Part shown: positions 10,981 through 21,417 of the stretch, one piece after another
How positions within the stretch are numbered: the first letter of the stretch is position 1
Layout of the letters: each line of letters opens with the position of its first letter
Assembly (NCBI GenBank): GCA_000827265.1
Contig: KN834786.1
Location: 144,513-208,512, forward strand
Source: Collybiopsis luxurians FD-317 M1
Taxonomy: Eukaryota > Basidiomycota > Agaricomycetes > Agaricales > Omphalotaceae
Reading direction: 5' to 3'
DNA: 64,000 nucleotides
Position numbers and translations under genes: made by a program
The notes under the pieces: model-generated
The model's database searches: none
Told to the model about the DNA's origin: nothing
Seen by the model: the letters and a program-made list of their open reading frames with translations, nothing else

Positions 10981-13845
10981 ATGGGCTCTTCCAAGCATAA
11001 AAAGCACGACAAGGAAAAATCTAGTAAAAAGCGGCATAGAAACGATGATGAACGTTCGGAGAAGCATCATAAACGAAAGCGCACAGAGGATGTGCATGAA
11101 GATGATGACGAGGATATGTGGGTCGAAAAGAACATTGACAATGACACCAAAGCTCCAGCTGACGAGTCTATTCCACCTCCGATGCCTCCTGCACCTTCGG
11201 GAGTTCCTGGATTAAAGAGGGACGAATGGATGCTGGGACCCTCTTCTTCCTCACCTTCGGGCCCGCCTGACTTTTTCTCGAATCTTGGGACAGAAGTATT
11301 AAGGAAAGGAAAGGAGAAGGAACTGGAAAAAACTCGGGAAATGGATAAGGTAGTCCAAATGGAGCGGAAGGCAATGGAAATTGCCCCCACAGAGGAAGAG
11401 ATTGACAATGATCCACCTCCCCCTAAACGAACCAATACTCCCGGCGGCCCAGGCTCGCAATGGCGAATGACCCGTTTGAAAAGGGTATATGAGGCTGCGG
11501 AGGAGGAAGGTCGAGATGTTTTAGAGGTTGGACTGGAAAGGTTCGGGTCGGCAGAAGCTTGGGAAGAAGTTCTGGAAGAGCGTCGAGTACTTGATGAACG
11601 CGAGGGACGAAGTAGGGGACGTCAGCAAGATCGGTATGGAGGTGGTACGGGGACGGGAGGAGAAAAAGGATACATGTTCTCCAATTCGGTTACTTCGAGT
11701 CGAAGTTCATCATTTCGTCGGCCGGGAGGAAGCGCACCCTCAACACCGTCACCTTCTACTCCTCCCCTACCTGGCGGCCAACCACCAGCCAATCGCCGGC
11801 TGGATTCACTTCGTCTGCCTTCCCAAACCACTTCGCCGTTGCAACACAGTCATACACCTATTCCGTCGGTTATGACGCCTCCTCCGAAAATCATATCATC
11901 CGCCTCATCGTCAAATCGACGAGCTCTTTCTCCTTCCTCCCTCAATAAGCTACAAGCCAAAGTTCTGCGAGCCAAGCTCGTCGGGGCACCGAATGCGGCG
12001 GAATTAGAGAAAGAATATGAGGAAGCGCAGAGGTTGGCGAATGGTTACGATGAGTCTGACTCTTCTGGTAGGGCCAAGCACAATGTCAAGGTCGAGGTAT
12101 TGCCGACGCTGGATGGCAGAGGCCGTTTATACGATGTTGGGTCTGGTTCGATCGGGAAGGATGAAGAAGAAGAGTCGCGTGCTCATGAGCCTGGAAATCG
12201 CAGACATAGGAAGAAGGAAAAGGTCAGTTGTCATCCCTACTGGTACTTTGCTCGTGCCACTGACAGATCCTGTCGTTTCCATAGCACTTTGAGACGCACG
12301 ATCCCAAAACGCACGAGCTTGTGCGGTATAATGCCGACGACGACAGCACGACTTTAAGCGAAATGCTCCGGCAAGAGAAGTTTGGTGCTGGAATGACCGA
12401 CCAGAAGGATCAGGATATGGTGCTGGCAAGGGCGATCGTTGGGGACAGCAAGTTCGAGGTAAGCGTTTATCTATGCGTGGTATATTTCTCATCCAGTTCA
12501 ACTCTCTGTTCTCCTTTTAGAACGATCTTGACTACATCGATGATAACGCTGCGAAACTAGGACGACAAAAAATGCGATCCGACGCTATGAAGAGGCAGTT
12601 TGCTGTACATGGTACGTCGTTTGCCAAAGAACAAACCAGAATCTCCGAAAGTTGAATTATGTTCTGCAGACTACAAACGGACTCAACAAGCTCTCGCAAA
12701 CTGTGATTTCTGTTTTCAAACCACGACCTCCGGTAATTCTTTCTCTGGCCCTTTTACCCTTTTTCTCATTCCATTTTCTCGGCCCCGTTCCCGCTCCCTT
12801 CTCCCATTTGGTCCTTTTATCTCATCCTTCTGATCTGTGCTTCACCTCTTCGTAATCTAATCCTCGTTCCCCTTGCGCAGGCCCTGATGCAGACGAAATT
12901 CCTCCTCGAGCACCCATCATCGCGATGGGTACGCGTGTATACCTTTCCTGCACATCCTATGAGGAACTCGTCCCTGGACACTGTTTAATTGTCCCAATGC
13001 AACATTGTTTGACGATGCTGGAGGGTGACGATGATGTTTGGGATGAGGTCAAGGTAACTCCCGAATTCACATAATCTATTGGAACGAATGTGCTCAATAA
13101 ATTTATAGAACTTTATGAAAACCCTAATGAGGATGTTCTCGGAACAAGAACCCTCGCGAGGCGTGGTTTTCTACGAAACAGTCACACCGGGATCGATGAA
13201 AGGCCAGCGACACTCGTATATTGAGTGCGTACCCGTGGAATGGGAAATCTTTGAGGTGCTTGGAGGGTATTTCAAGGTCAGTTGGATTTGTAAACTTTCA
13301 CTACGGGGAAAACGTAGGACTGACCTCGTCTGTCCTCCCCTCCTTCCCTTCACCGAATACATTTTTATTTCGCATAGGAATCCATCCTCTCTTCGGGCTC
13401 AGAATGGTCAACCCATCGAAAACTCATCGATTTCTCCTCCCGACCGGGCGGCTTCCGACGGTCCATGGTGCCCAACCTACCCTACTTTATGGTTCAATTT
13501 GACTACAAGGGCGAAAAAGGATACGGCCACGTCATCGAGAGCGACGGTTCTGGCGCATCGAGCAAAAGCAGAGGAAAGGGCAAGGTCGGTTTCGGTATGG
13601 GCGGAGGCGAGGATGATGAGGACAACGACGACGTGCTCGGCATGGAAGGTGTAGGGGAGAAGAGTGCTGGAGAGTTTCCGAGATACTTTGCGGCGGAGAT
13701 TATTGGCAATGTATTGGAGCTTGAGCCGAGGAAGTGGAGGAGGCCGAGGAGGGTTTTGGGGGGGGCGAGGGATAAGGAGAGGATCAGGGACTTTAGGAAG
13801 TGGTATGATAAATATGACTGGACAGGGATGATTGGGCAACAGTAA
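10981..13845 (+). CDS. CWF19: CWF19-like pre-mRNA splicing / lariat debranching factor
   Basis: Seven exons (10981-12222, 12285-12458, 12521-12611, 12670-12732, 12881-13053, 13109-13276, 13378-13845) give 792 aa. The N-terminus is Lys/His-rich and disordered (SSKHKKHDKEKSSKK). From ~415 the conserved core starts: HDPKTHELVRYNADDD, LRQEKFGAGMTDQKDQD, then the CwfJ N-domain with CDFCF and the HIT-like GHCLIVPMQH near 556-565, and the C-terminal CwfJ domain with SRPGGFRRSMVPNLPYF, YKGEKGYGHVIE, FPRYFAAEIIGN and a final YDWTGMIGQQ. In fission yeast and animals the family joins late spliceosomes and assists lariat debranching. A Gly/Glu-rich insert sits in the last domain. The model has every core motif. 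Decayed copies of this gene occur in both arms of the inverted duplication at ~19.5-20.9 and ~35.2-36.9 kb. Confidence 0.95.
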
Positions 13846-14778
13846 TGATTGGAAGTTGGGGTGCGCGCGCGCCGCGCGCATGTAGAGTAAGAAATGTTCG
13901 TTGCTAATATTTTGTTCTTGTACAGGTGACCTTATGTACTTCTGAGCATTTCCGTCTCTTCTTGTCTGGCGCGCGCTCGTGTGGTTCTGATAAAAGTGAC
14001 GCACATACTGTGCGCATAAAATGGAGCTGCCTTCTCAAATGGACGGAGATGATCGGAGAATCCTAATCCCTCTCCAAGAAAGGGTATCCGGCCTCTTCAA
14101 TAATGACAGGATCGAATGATACCTATCGACTCTATTCTCGGCTCAGTTTAGTGGCCTAGATTGTTGGCAGTCAGTTCGGATTCTAGTATCAGTATAAGGC
14201 TTCGCGAATAACTCTCAACCGAGTCGACAAGCAGACCTCGTCAAGTAGACCTCTTTCTATACTGGAAAATAAGCAACGTAGGTCCAAGGTGACGACCGAG
14301 AATAAGGGAAAAAGCTAAATAGATGTAAATACGAGACAGTATCACAGGCGGGCTGGACCTAATTAGGACAAACTTGTTACAGGAAGCTCTTTTTATATCT
14401 CAATATGGATGCAGATGGAACTTGTGAATGCATAGGAAAGCGGAAAGCGCCCCGAACTCTGAAACAAAAAGTACATGCTCTCTGGAAGACATAATTGAAA
14501 GGGGATAAGGCAGAAATGGATATACTTGTATGGAAGGAAGAGCCAAAAGGCGATAATGCATTTGGGTACAGAGGCCAAACCTAAAGGCTCAGCAATAATT
14601 CATATCGTAGTTCGCGGGCTGGGTCTTTCAAATCGGTTCCGCAGGCCTACACTTATGATCCTGCAGCCCCTGTTCTAACGGTACACTACTCGGAACATAT
14701 TCCAGTCATCATGCCAAGCTTCGAGACGGATATTTAAGCCTTGTAGTAAGGTAACTGGCCTCCAGACCTTGAGAAGCT
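13846..14778. other. Intergenic with alternating CG tract
   Basis: No gene recognised over ~930 bases. A run of alternating C and G (GTGCGCGCGCGCCGCGCGC) lies at 13861-13879, immediately 3' of CWF19, and GCGCGCTC recurs near 13970. The rest is unremarkable and contains the presumed promoter of the next plus-strand gene. Confidence 0.5.
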
Positions 14779-16560
14779 ATGGTACTACCTCTCCTCCTCT
14801 CCTCCCCAAACACTTTGGTGCTTTACGGGGATCTCGGTCGCACAGTTCTGCAGTGTCTTCATGTACTTCACTCTATGGAACGAGCTCTCTCTGTTTTCCA
14901 CGGCGCCCTAGTGTATGGCAGCCTTGGAGATTCTTCACTTCCATTACCACTTCAATCCCTCTCCGCATTCGATGCCCACGTTGGTGATTGTGCTTGCCAA
15001 ACACGCGCGCAGATGTTTTGGGAGCTCGTCGTACTCTATCGCACGGAGGAAAACAAAGCGATTCTTAAATCTGCCATCGCCCGCGTGAAGAAAATCAGAG
15101 TTAATGCCGCTCTGCTTCTCGAGGAAATTGAACTACACCACGGGAAATCGCGTAACCCAAATCTGAGCGCCCTGGTCAGCCATATGGCCATCTGGGAACG
15201 CATTGGTTTCCATTCGTTTTTAAACCTCGCGGCGAAGACCACTCAAGAGACTATACCTGTGTCGAATGACTCCACAGAGTCGCCAGGTATACATACTTGC
15301 TATCTGTATTTGTTAATTTCCGCTGACTTTTTCCTTGTCCTCGACAGTGTCAAAAATCGCGCAAAAGAGGTCAGCGCATGCACATCGAGATCTCGCCGTC
15401 GACGTCACCTGGAACCCCAATGACTTAGTGTCTGTCGCCCGATTTCTTACGATCTGCAATCTCTTGTCAGAATTTAGAATCGCGACCATCGAAGCTGGCC
15501 CACCAACTCGGGTCAAAGTCCGTGTCGACCTCAAACTGCTATACGAGAGGAACGCAAGAGAGCTTGAAGGTCTGCAGCTTACTGCGAAAAGACCAATAAA
15601 TTACCGTGTCAAAGCGCCTGAACGAATGACCCGACAAATCGAGACTATGCAAATTTACGTTTCGAGAGTTACTACGAACTGGATGAAGCAAACAGCAATC
15701 CAAGAGCGCGACTTATGGTCAAGGTATGGCTGTTTCATTCTTCTAGCAGGCGCCCGCTCGATTTCTTCTCCTTTCATAGATTCCCCGAAGAATTGATTGC
15801 CACCAGTCATCGCCGTATTACTTGTGTTGCTTTATATGTTTCTCTCTTGCTTGTGCGGAATGCGTGGATGAAACTTGACATACCTATCTTCGCCGTTATA
15901 CAGCATTTCTGTTCGCATGGAGGTAAGCCCCGAGTCTGATGCTTCCTTATGGTTAGAATTACAGTATGGTGTACAGGATATCGGAACATCTATTGCCGCA
16001 TTGTAAAAAATCCCATGGCAGAAATATCGGGAGACCAGCATTCTGTAATCGGCGAAGACCACTGGTTCAAAGTTGAGATAGTCTCACTTGATCAAGTTGA
16101 TTCTTCCCCCTGGGGCAGAATCCCGCACATCATCATGATATGCATGTCATGCCAGGGGACTATCGAGGACTTCAAACGGCGCCTCCTTGAGGACCAACAA
16201 GGCTTGTTGCCACTCCAGCATCGCTGCAGCCAGGCTGATGACTGTGCGATAGCAATTACACGCACAAACATCGCCCGGCTGCTCGCCCATTTCTTTGCGC
16301 AGCACGAGCAGTTTCCCTTTCTTTTGCCCGGTCATGAAGACCGATTTAGCCGAGTTGCTGATGCCCTGCACAGTTGTCTCGGCCGGGAAGCTTCAGCTAC
16401 CTTTGCGGAAGCTAGGTCTGGGGCGGAAGAGTTTGGGACCGGGCGATCGACGAGACTGGCCACCATTGAGCACATCTTTACGGAGTATCCAAGTATATTA
16501 GCAAGGGATGTGAAGGAGTATGGAGAGAGACCGCGTGTCTGGGGATGCAAGCTAGAATGA
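14779..16560 (+). CDS. Fungal protein of unknown function, 536 aa
   Basis: Exons 14779-15286, 15348-15723, 15780-15922 and 15977-16560 give 536 aa; all three introns are GT-AG (61, 56 and 54 nt) and keep frame. I do not recognise the family. The protein is mainly helical and probably soluble. Visible landmarks are TRAQMFWELVVLYRTEENKA near residue 75, a basic helix (AIARVKKIRVNAALLLEEI), WNPNDLVSVARFLTICNLL, a basic patch (AKRPINYRVKAPERMTRQ), and two Cys-containing patches near the end (CMSCQG, HRCSQADDC). The product ends in RVWGCKLE. A short coding-like stretch just downstream (about 16630-16830, containing VCSYCTDLANSF) might be a further exon or a neighbouring relic; no clear splice joins them. 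It sits directly outside the left arm of the inverted duplication. Confidence 0.6.
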
Positions 16561-16912
16561 TTCTACCTTGACAAATAATAGATTCAATTTCGAAACAGTA
16601 CTTACAAAAAGGATATTCCACTTATTCATAGTGCTGCGAAATTTCTTGTCACCCATGAAAACTGCTTCGTTCATGAAGAGCTGCGTTGCCTTGACATCGA
16701 GGCTGAAGAGTATGAAGAAGATGTATGTTCGTATTGTACCGATCTTGCTAACTCATTCAAACCGAGAAGCAGAATTTCCTTATCGGGGTCGGTCAAAGCA
16801 ATAAATATTAACGAGGTGCATCGGATGCTGACTTTCCAGTTACAGACGGTCATTGTATTATAGTATTATCAAAATTAAAGCGGTTTTAACGAGTGTGACA
16901 CGATTCTACAAT

Positions 16913-17745
16913 TTAATTGTCCATGTTTGACCTGCAAAACACGCGACCGAAGAACTCGACTCGCTTTCAGTGCATTTCCAGCTTTTTCAATCTGCTTACG
17001 GAAGACTATACAGACGAGGGCAAGTTATATAGATATTCATGGCAACAAATAGAAAACTGACCAGAATGAGAGCGACCAATGGGCTGCTCAACACTTGCTT
17101 GGTCTACCTCTGGCTCCTCAACCGTTCTGGAAGGCGTAATTCCTCCGGATTGGGACTTCCTTTGATTAGCTCGTGCCAGATCTGCATCCTCACGACAATA
17201 CCGGTAAGTTTGAATCCAGTCCTGGTCGTCCATACTGATAGCATTTGCATAATCAAAGTGGCTTTGAGGAAGGCATACATTGGTGTCGTGACAGCTCAAG
17301 TGGTAACATCCCTCCCAAGGAAGTGGCGCACTGGTTTTGACTGGAGGATGATTCAGAGGATGAGATGTTTCCGGGGCGACGGGAACGCACATCTGCGGCT
17401 CGAGACAGATTTCTGGCTTTGGTTTGGGGAGGCCTTGCTGCAGCAATCGGACACCCGTCTAATGATAAGGACTGTCTGGATCAGGCAGATTCGGATACTG
17501 TGGCGCAAGAATTAGAGCAGCATCAAACATATGCCGAGATATTTACACACGCGTGGAACAATTGCAATGTATTTCCGATTGGGGAAGGTTCTAACAGCCT
17601 CCTCAAATTCTTTAGGAACATCGCAGCGAAGAAGGTCCAACATTTGTCTGACATCCAGTGAGAAAGAGATGTACGTGCCTACTTTTGGGGTAAAACGAAA
17701 GCAAGGTTTGGGATTTTCAAAAAATTGACAAGTATCAGAGGACAT
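16913..17745 (-). pseudogene. Decayed copy of gene A (see 38523-39993)
   Basis: Read on the minus strand from the ATG at 17745, exon 1 matches gene A closely (TYISFSLDVRQMLDLLRCDV versus the same segment in the right arm). After a GT-AG intron, exon 2 has an in-frame TAG at 17461-17463, just before RLLQQGLP. Beyond the stop the similarity continues (ICLEPQMCVPVAPETSHPL, CYHLSC, CLPQSHFDYANAISMD). It then jumps from KSQSGG straight to a segment matching the end of exon 3 (QASVEQPIGRSHSG), so the long acidic middle of gene A is missing. The last exon is still visible down to the TAA at 16913 but carries small gaps. Nonsense, a large internal deletion and indels make a functional product unlikely. 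Confidence 0.82.
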
Positions 17746-18151
17746 GAGGAATTACACGGTGAGTTAAGCGTAGGACAAGGATGGGATATGAGTATTCACT
17801 CGAGTGGAAAGGTTTTTAAAGCTAAGAGATGTGTGGCACTGGACTAAACAAAGGATTTAAAAGAACAAAAGGATTGTGGGTCCACAGCCATTTCCTTTTT
17901 AGACGGCAAGCCACAATTTGAAGCTGGGTTCAAGTGGGGATTGACATTGATTGATAATATGCGATGAGGATATATACAAATATAAAGGAAGAGAATAATG
18001 TAATTTAGGACTTGATAAATAGAAATAGGTTGGGCAAATATTTGTACCAACATACCTACAGCCCAACTCTGAGCAGGTCTCTGATGCTTTGTAGCATCTC
18101 TGCCACTCTTTCATTACTGATACTTTCCAACTACTCTGCGACTATGAGATA
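17746..18151. promoter_or_regulatory. Divergent A/B promoter region, left copy
   Basis: The 406 bases between the start codons of pseudogenes A and B match the 408 bases between intact A and B in the right arm (38115-38522, reverse orientation). Shared blocks include TTTAAAG and GTGTGGCA, AACAAAGGATTT, CATTTCCTTTTT-like tract, and CTCTGAGCAGGTCTCTGA plus CTCTGCCACTC near the B start. The spacing is nearly unchanged although both flanking genes are dead, which fits descent from one bidirectional promoter. Confidence 0.6.
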
Positions 18152-19155
18152 ATGTCTGGGGCCTATGTTTCTGGGATCCATGACTCCGTCCTTTGTCCAA
18201 TGCTTCTCTGTCTTGCCGGGAGTCCGCTGGACAAGCTGTGCAAGTCCTCAGTTCAAAAATGCCTGACAGAGGTTGAGAACGCTATTCAAAATGGAAAAGC
18301 CAAATTTTGACCATGTTTTGTGATTCCTGATTCCATGGACAACATTCAGGAAGTGGAATCGACAACAATCTGCATCATGGCCACCTTCAATGGCTCGAGG
18401 ATAAAGAATCTCCCATTGATGATTCAACATTTTATCACTCCTGTAAATACAGGATCTGAAGATTGGGATGTAGCGGCGTTTAATGCCGCTGAATGTCTTA
18501 CCACAGTCCCACCATGGAAGCCCAAAGAAGGGGTACAAGCCCAATGGACAATCTGTTTTTTGTATGAAGTGAAGACAATTGATCTGAGCACATGGAGGAG
18601 AGAAATTGCATTGGACATGGCGGAACAGGAATGCCTAGTCAATCTCTGTAAAGCAAAGACAGACAATTGGCTCAAAAATGCTGGGGGTAAACTGGGGTTT
18701 CGAATTAACATGCTTAATAGTATTCTGGTGTGTGCTCTTACAACTGGAAATGAGATTTAATGTAACAATTGAATCCACCAGTGATATGCAGCTGGTGACT
18801 GCGAAGATAGAAGAATTGTGAGTTCTCCAACCTCTTACTCCATAGCTTAGAATCAACTGACTGTTATGTACAGTTCGCCTCCAAGATAACTATCATGGAC
18901 CAAGGCAAGTCCCGTGCATCAGTAGCATCTCAGGCAACATATCATACATGCAAAAGCCAACTACACAGTTCAGGTCTTCAACAAGCCACTCAGCACTTGA
19001 TCTTTCCCATCAAAGAAAACTTTCTGCCGGTCGATGAATTACCTTCAGAGGCAAAACCTGAGAAGAAACATTCTCATAGTACTGGAGCACCCTTGGTAAA
19101 TAAGAGTGTCACAAGCTTGACCTGTAGATTGAGGAGGATTGCAATTGAGGGGTAA
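18152..19155 (+). pseudogene. Decayed copy of gene B (see 37103-38114)
   Basis: Three exon-like pieces (18152-18727, about 18782-18817, 18874-19155) match gene B exon for exon; the first is 576 nt in both copies. There is an in-frame TGA at 18308-18310 where the intact copy has CGG (Arg) in TRFRPCFVIP, consistent with an Arg CGA codon losing its C by CpG-to-TpG change. The second piece begins with TGA at 18782 where the intact gene has ACA. The downstream frames remain recognisable (ICIMATFNGS, GVQAQWTICF, SQATYHTCKSQLHSSGL, PLVNKSVTSL). Two independent stops make a full-length product unlikely, but the long open stretch from 18320 could be mistaken for a gene. Confidence 0.82.
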
Positions 19156-19489
19156 CATTTTCAGCGACCTTGGATTTCTGTTTGCACTGGTGTTCGCAGT
19201 AGTGTTCCAGTATTCCAGTACTATTTTGCCTTTGTGTGTAAATCTGCTCCAAAATGTACATTTTAATTTTGCAAATTACAATATACCCTATTCAAGGAAA
19301 ACACAATTTAAGCCTTCTAGATGAGCATTGGTAATGGCGGTGGTATGTTGAACAAGGATGTTTATGGGAAATTGAATCTGGGTAAGGTAAGGTAAGGTTT
19401 ATTACCAGTTTGGGACCAACAACTGATACACCGGGGTCAGATCAGTGTATCTACTATTACACAGTCCTCCTCAGAACCCACCAATGGGA
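19156..19489. other. Intergenic within left arm
   Basis: No gene recognised. A short GGTAA simple repeat (about four units) lies at 19382-19398. The start of the decayed CWF19 sequence follows. Confidence 0.4.
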
Positions 19490-20870
19490 AGAACATTGAG
19501 ACAATGGGAAAGTATTTGGAAAAGATGGAAAGCAATGACCAACCACCACCAGCAGTTCAAGCTCTCAATATCTCAAAGGCAACTTTGGCAGTTTAACTTG
19601 GAAAAAACATGGGAAGATGTCTTGCAGGGATGGAAGATACAGTACTGGAGAAATAACAGGTCCTTTGAATCACTTACTTGAGTTACATTCATCTTTTCAA
19701 TTGACCGCAAGATAGCCTTCATCCACTTCGCTGTATACACCCAAGTTCATTAGTTTTGAGGCTCCTAAAAGGTCCTTCCTACAAACCTTTATGCCATGTT
19801 CATCCGGCCATTGAATGTGATGGAGGTGAAGAAGCTTAGAGATTGGCTAATAACTACATTCTGTCTGATGAATCATAACAGAACTTCAAGATGTACAAGC
19901 CTGTGCCCACAATGATAGCATGGCTTTCTGCAAAATGCTTTGTCAAGAGAATCTGGTGCTGGGACAGCAGATGGCAAACCAGAACAATCAGGATGTGGCA
20001 CTGAGGGGCAGAGGTAAGTTGTCTGTGATATCATCAGATCTATCTGTGTTATGATTCTTCATAACTATGCTGGCGTTTATCCTTTGCAGTCAACTTTCAT
20101 CCTCCTCTGTAGTTCGATGCTTGAGACAAATCCCTCCCCCCTACAGAAACCCATCATCACTATGAGTTAACATATCCACCATTCCCTGGGCATTTGTTAG
20201 ATCATGCCAATATATCAATGCTTAACAATGTTGGAGTATAATCGGGGCATTTGAGACACAGTCACAATGTATGTGGATTTGTCATTATCTACAGTTGAAT
20301 GAGTGCTTTACACTTCTCAACAGCCATTTATACAGTAATGTGGATACTAGCTCGTGGGGCAAGGGTTCCTATGAAAAGGTCACCATTGGATAGATGCCAG
20401 GGATACTGATGGATTGGGAAGTATTCAAAGTGCTTGGAGGTGAGGGTATTTCAAGGTTTTTGGATTTGTACATGCCTTCTATCCCTACTTTGTTGCCTTT
20501 CCATGGCATATTTCACTTTCAATGGTCTACACAAACTCATTGTTTTGCTCACTGTACTGAATTGCTTCTCACAGTGCCAAATCCACTGTCCAACTTGACT
20601 ATACCAATGTGGAAAGAGTATACGGAGACACTGTCGAGAACAATGGTTCTAGCCAGGACATCAAGCAAAAGAAGTTATGGAATAATTGACAGCAGTGGGG
20701 ATGATGAAGGGTCAGTATGCATGAAAGGCAATTATCAGAGAGTTTCCCAGGTATGTAATTTGCAATGCAAATTATGCAGAGAACCTGTTGGGCTTGGGCA
20801 TGAGGTCCAGGGTGGGCAAGGGACAAGCAGAGAATTAGGAAGTTCAGGACAGATTCAACTGGCATAGGAA
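19490..20870 (+). pseudogene. Decayed CWF19 copy, left arm
   Basis: Pieces of the CWF19 gene (intact at 10981-13845) appear in order. An exon-1 piece near 19500-19630 corresponds to the MERKAMEI region and onward. An exon-2 piece near 19880-20012 has AATGCTTTGTCAAGAGAAT and ends in AGGTAAG like the parental exon. Exon 5 near 20145-20250 has CCATCATCACTATG and CAATGCTTAACAATGTTGGAG. Exon 6 near 20330-20455 has AAGTGCTTGGAGG then GGGTATTTCAAGGT. Exon 7 near 20578-20870 has AGTATACGGAGACACTGTCGAG-like sequence and GAGAGTTTCCCAGGTA. Frames are broken throughout and much is deleted. The same relic, similarly truncated, is in the right arm. Similarity was judged by eye at nucleotide level. Confidence 0.75.
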
Positions 20871-21417
20871 TTGCATCTGGCTTTATATTGTGCAGGTGCA
20901 GTGCATTCATAAGTACAAACAGATTTTAAGATGTGAGGGGAGTTTCACAACACCTCTGAGGGCAAGCCTTGATAGATTGCCTCATACAAGAAGCTCATGT
21001 AAAGAGTGTGAAGGACTCATGCCTACTACTATTACATCTATCTGGCCACACCCATCATGAGTTGTTTTCTTAGTAGACTGCATTGATCTTGCTGTTTTGC
21101 TGTTTGCTTCATATCAATCACATCAGGGAGTGTGACTTAAAAAATTTCCTCAATGGGTGAATCAAAATCTCAGAGTAGTATCAGAGTTGAAGAACATGTA
21201 ATCTATTTGTTATTTCTTCCCTGTACCACTTCCGTACCTTCTCATTTGAAAGTAGCATGATTGAAACTATTGATTGCTTTCAGTTTGTCTCTATCTAATT
21301 ACTTGACAGATGATAAAAGAAGGGGGTGATCCAAGAAGATTTATTCAGAGCTACAAGTACATATGGACAGAGTACATGGATTTAGTAGCACAAGCTAACT
21401 ATATATTGAAAAAAATT
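20871..21417. other. Intergenic between CWF19 relic and NLR 3' end
   Basis: About 550 bases with no gene seen. It serves as the 3' flank of the minus-strand NLR gene; AATAAA-like polyadenylation words are not conspicuous. An open frame starting at 21310 on the plus strand is antisense to the NLR tail. Confidence 0.4.

Noticed and set aside
18320..18760. 146-codon plus-strand frame as an independent gene
   Set aside because: It is the part of pseudogene B after the TGA at 18308; no own promoter and the partner exons are broken.
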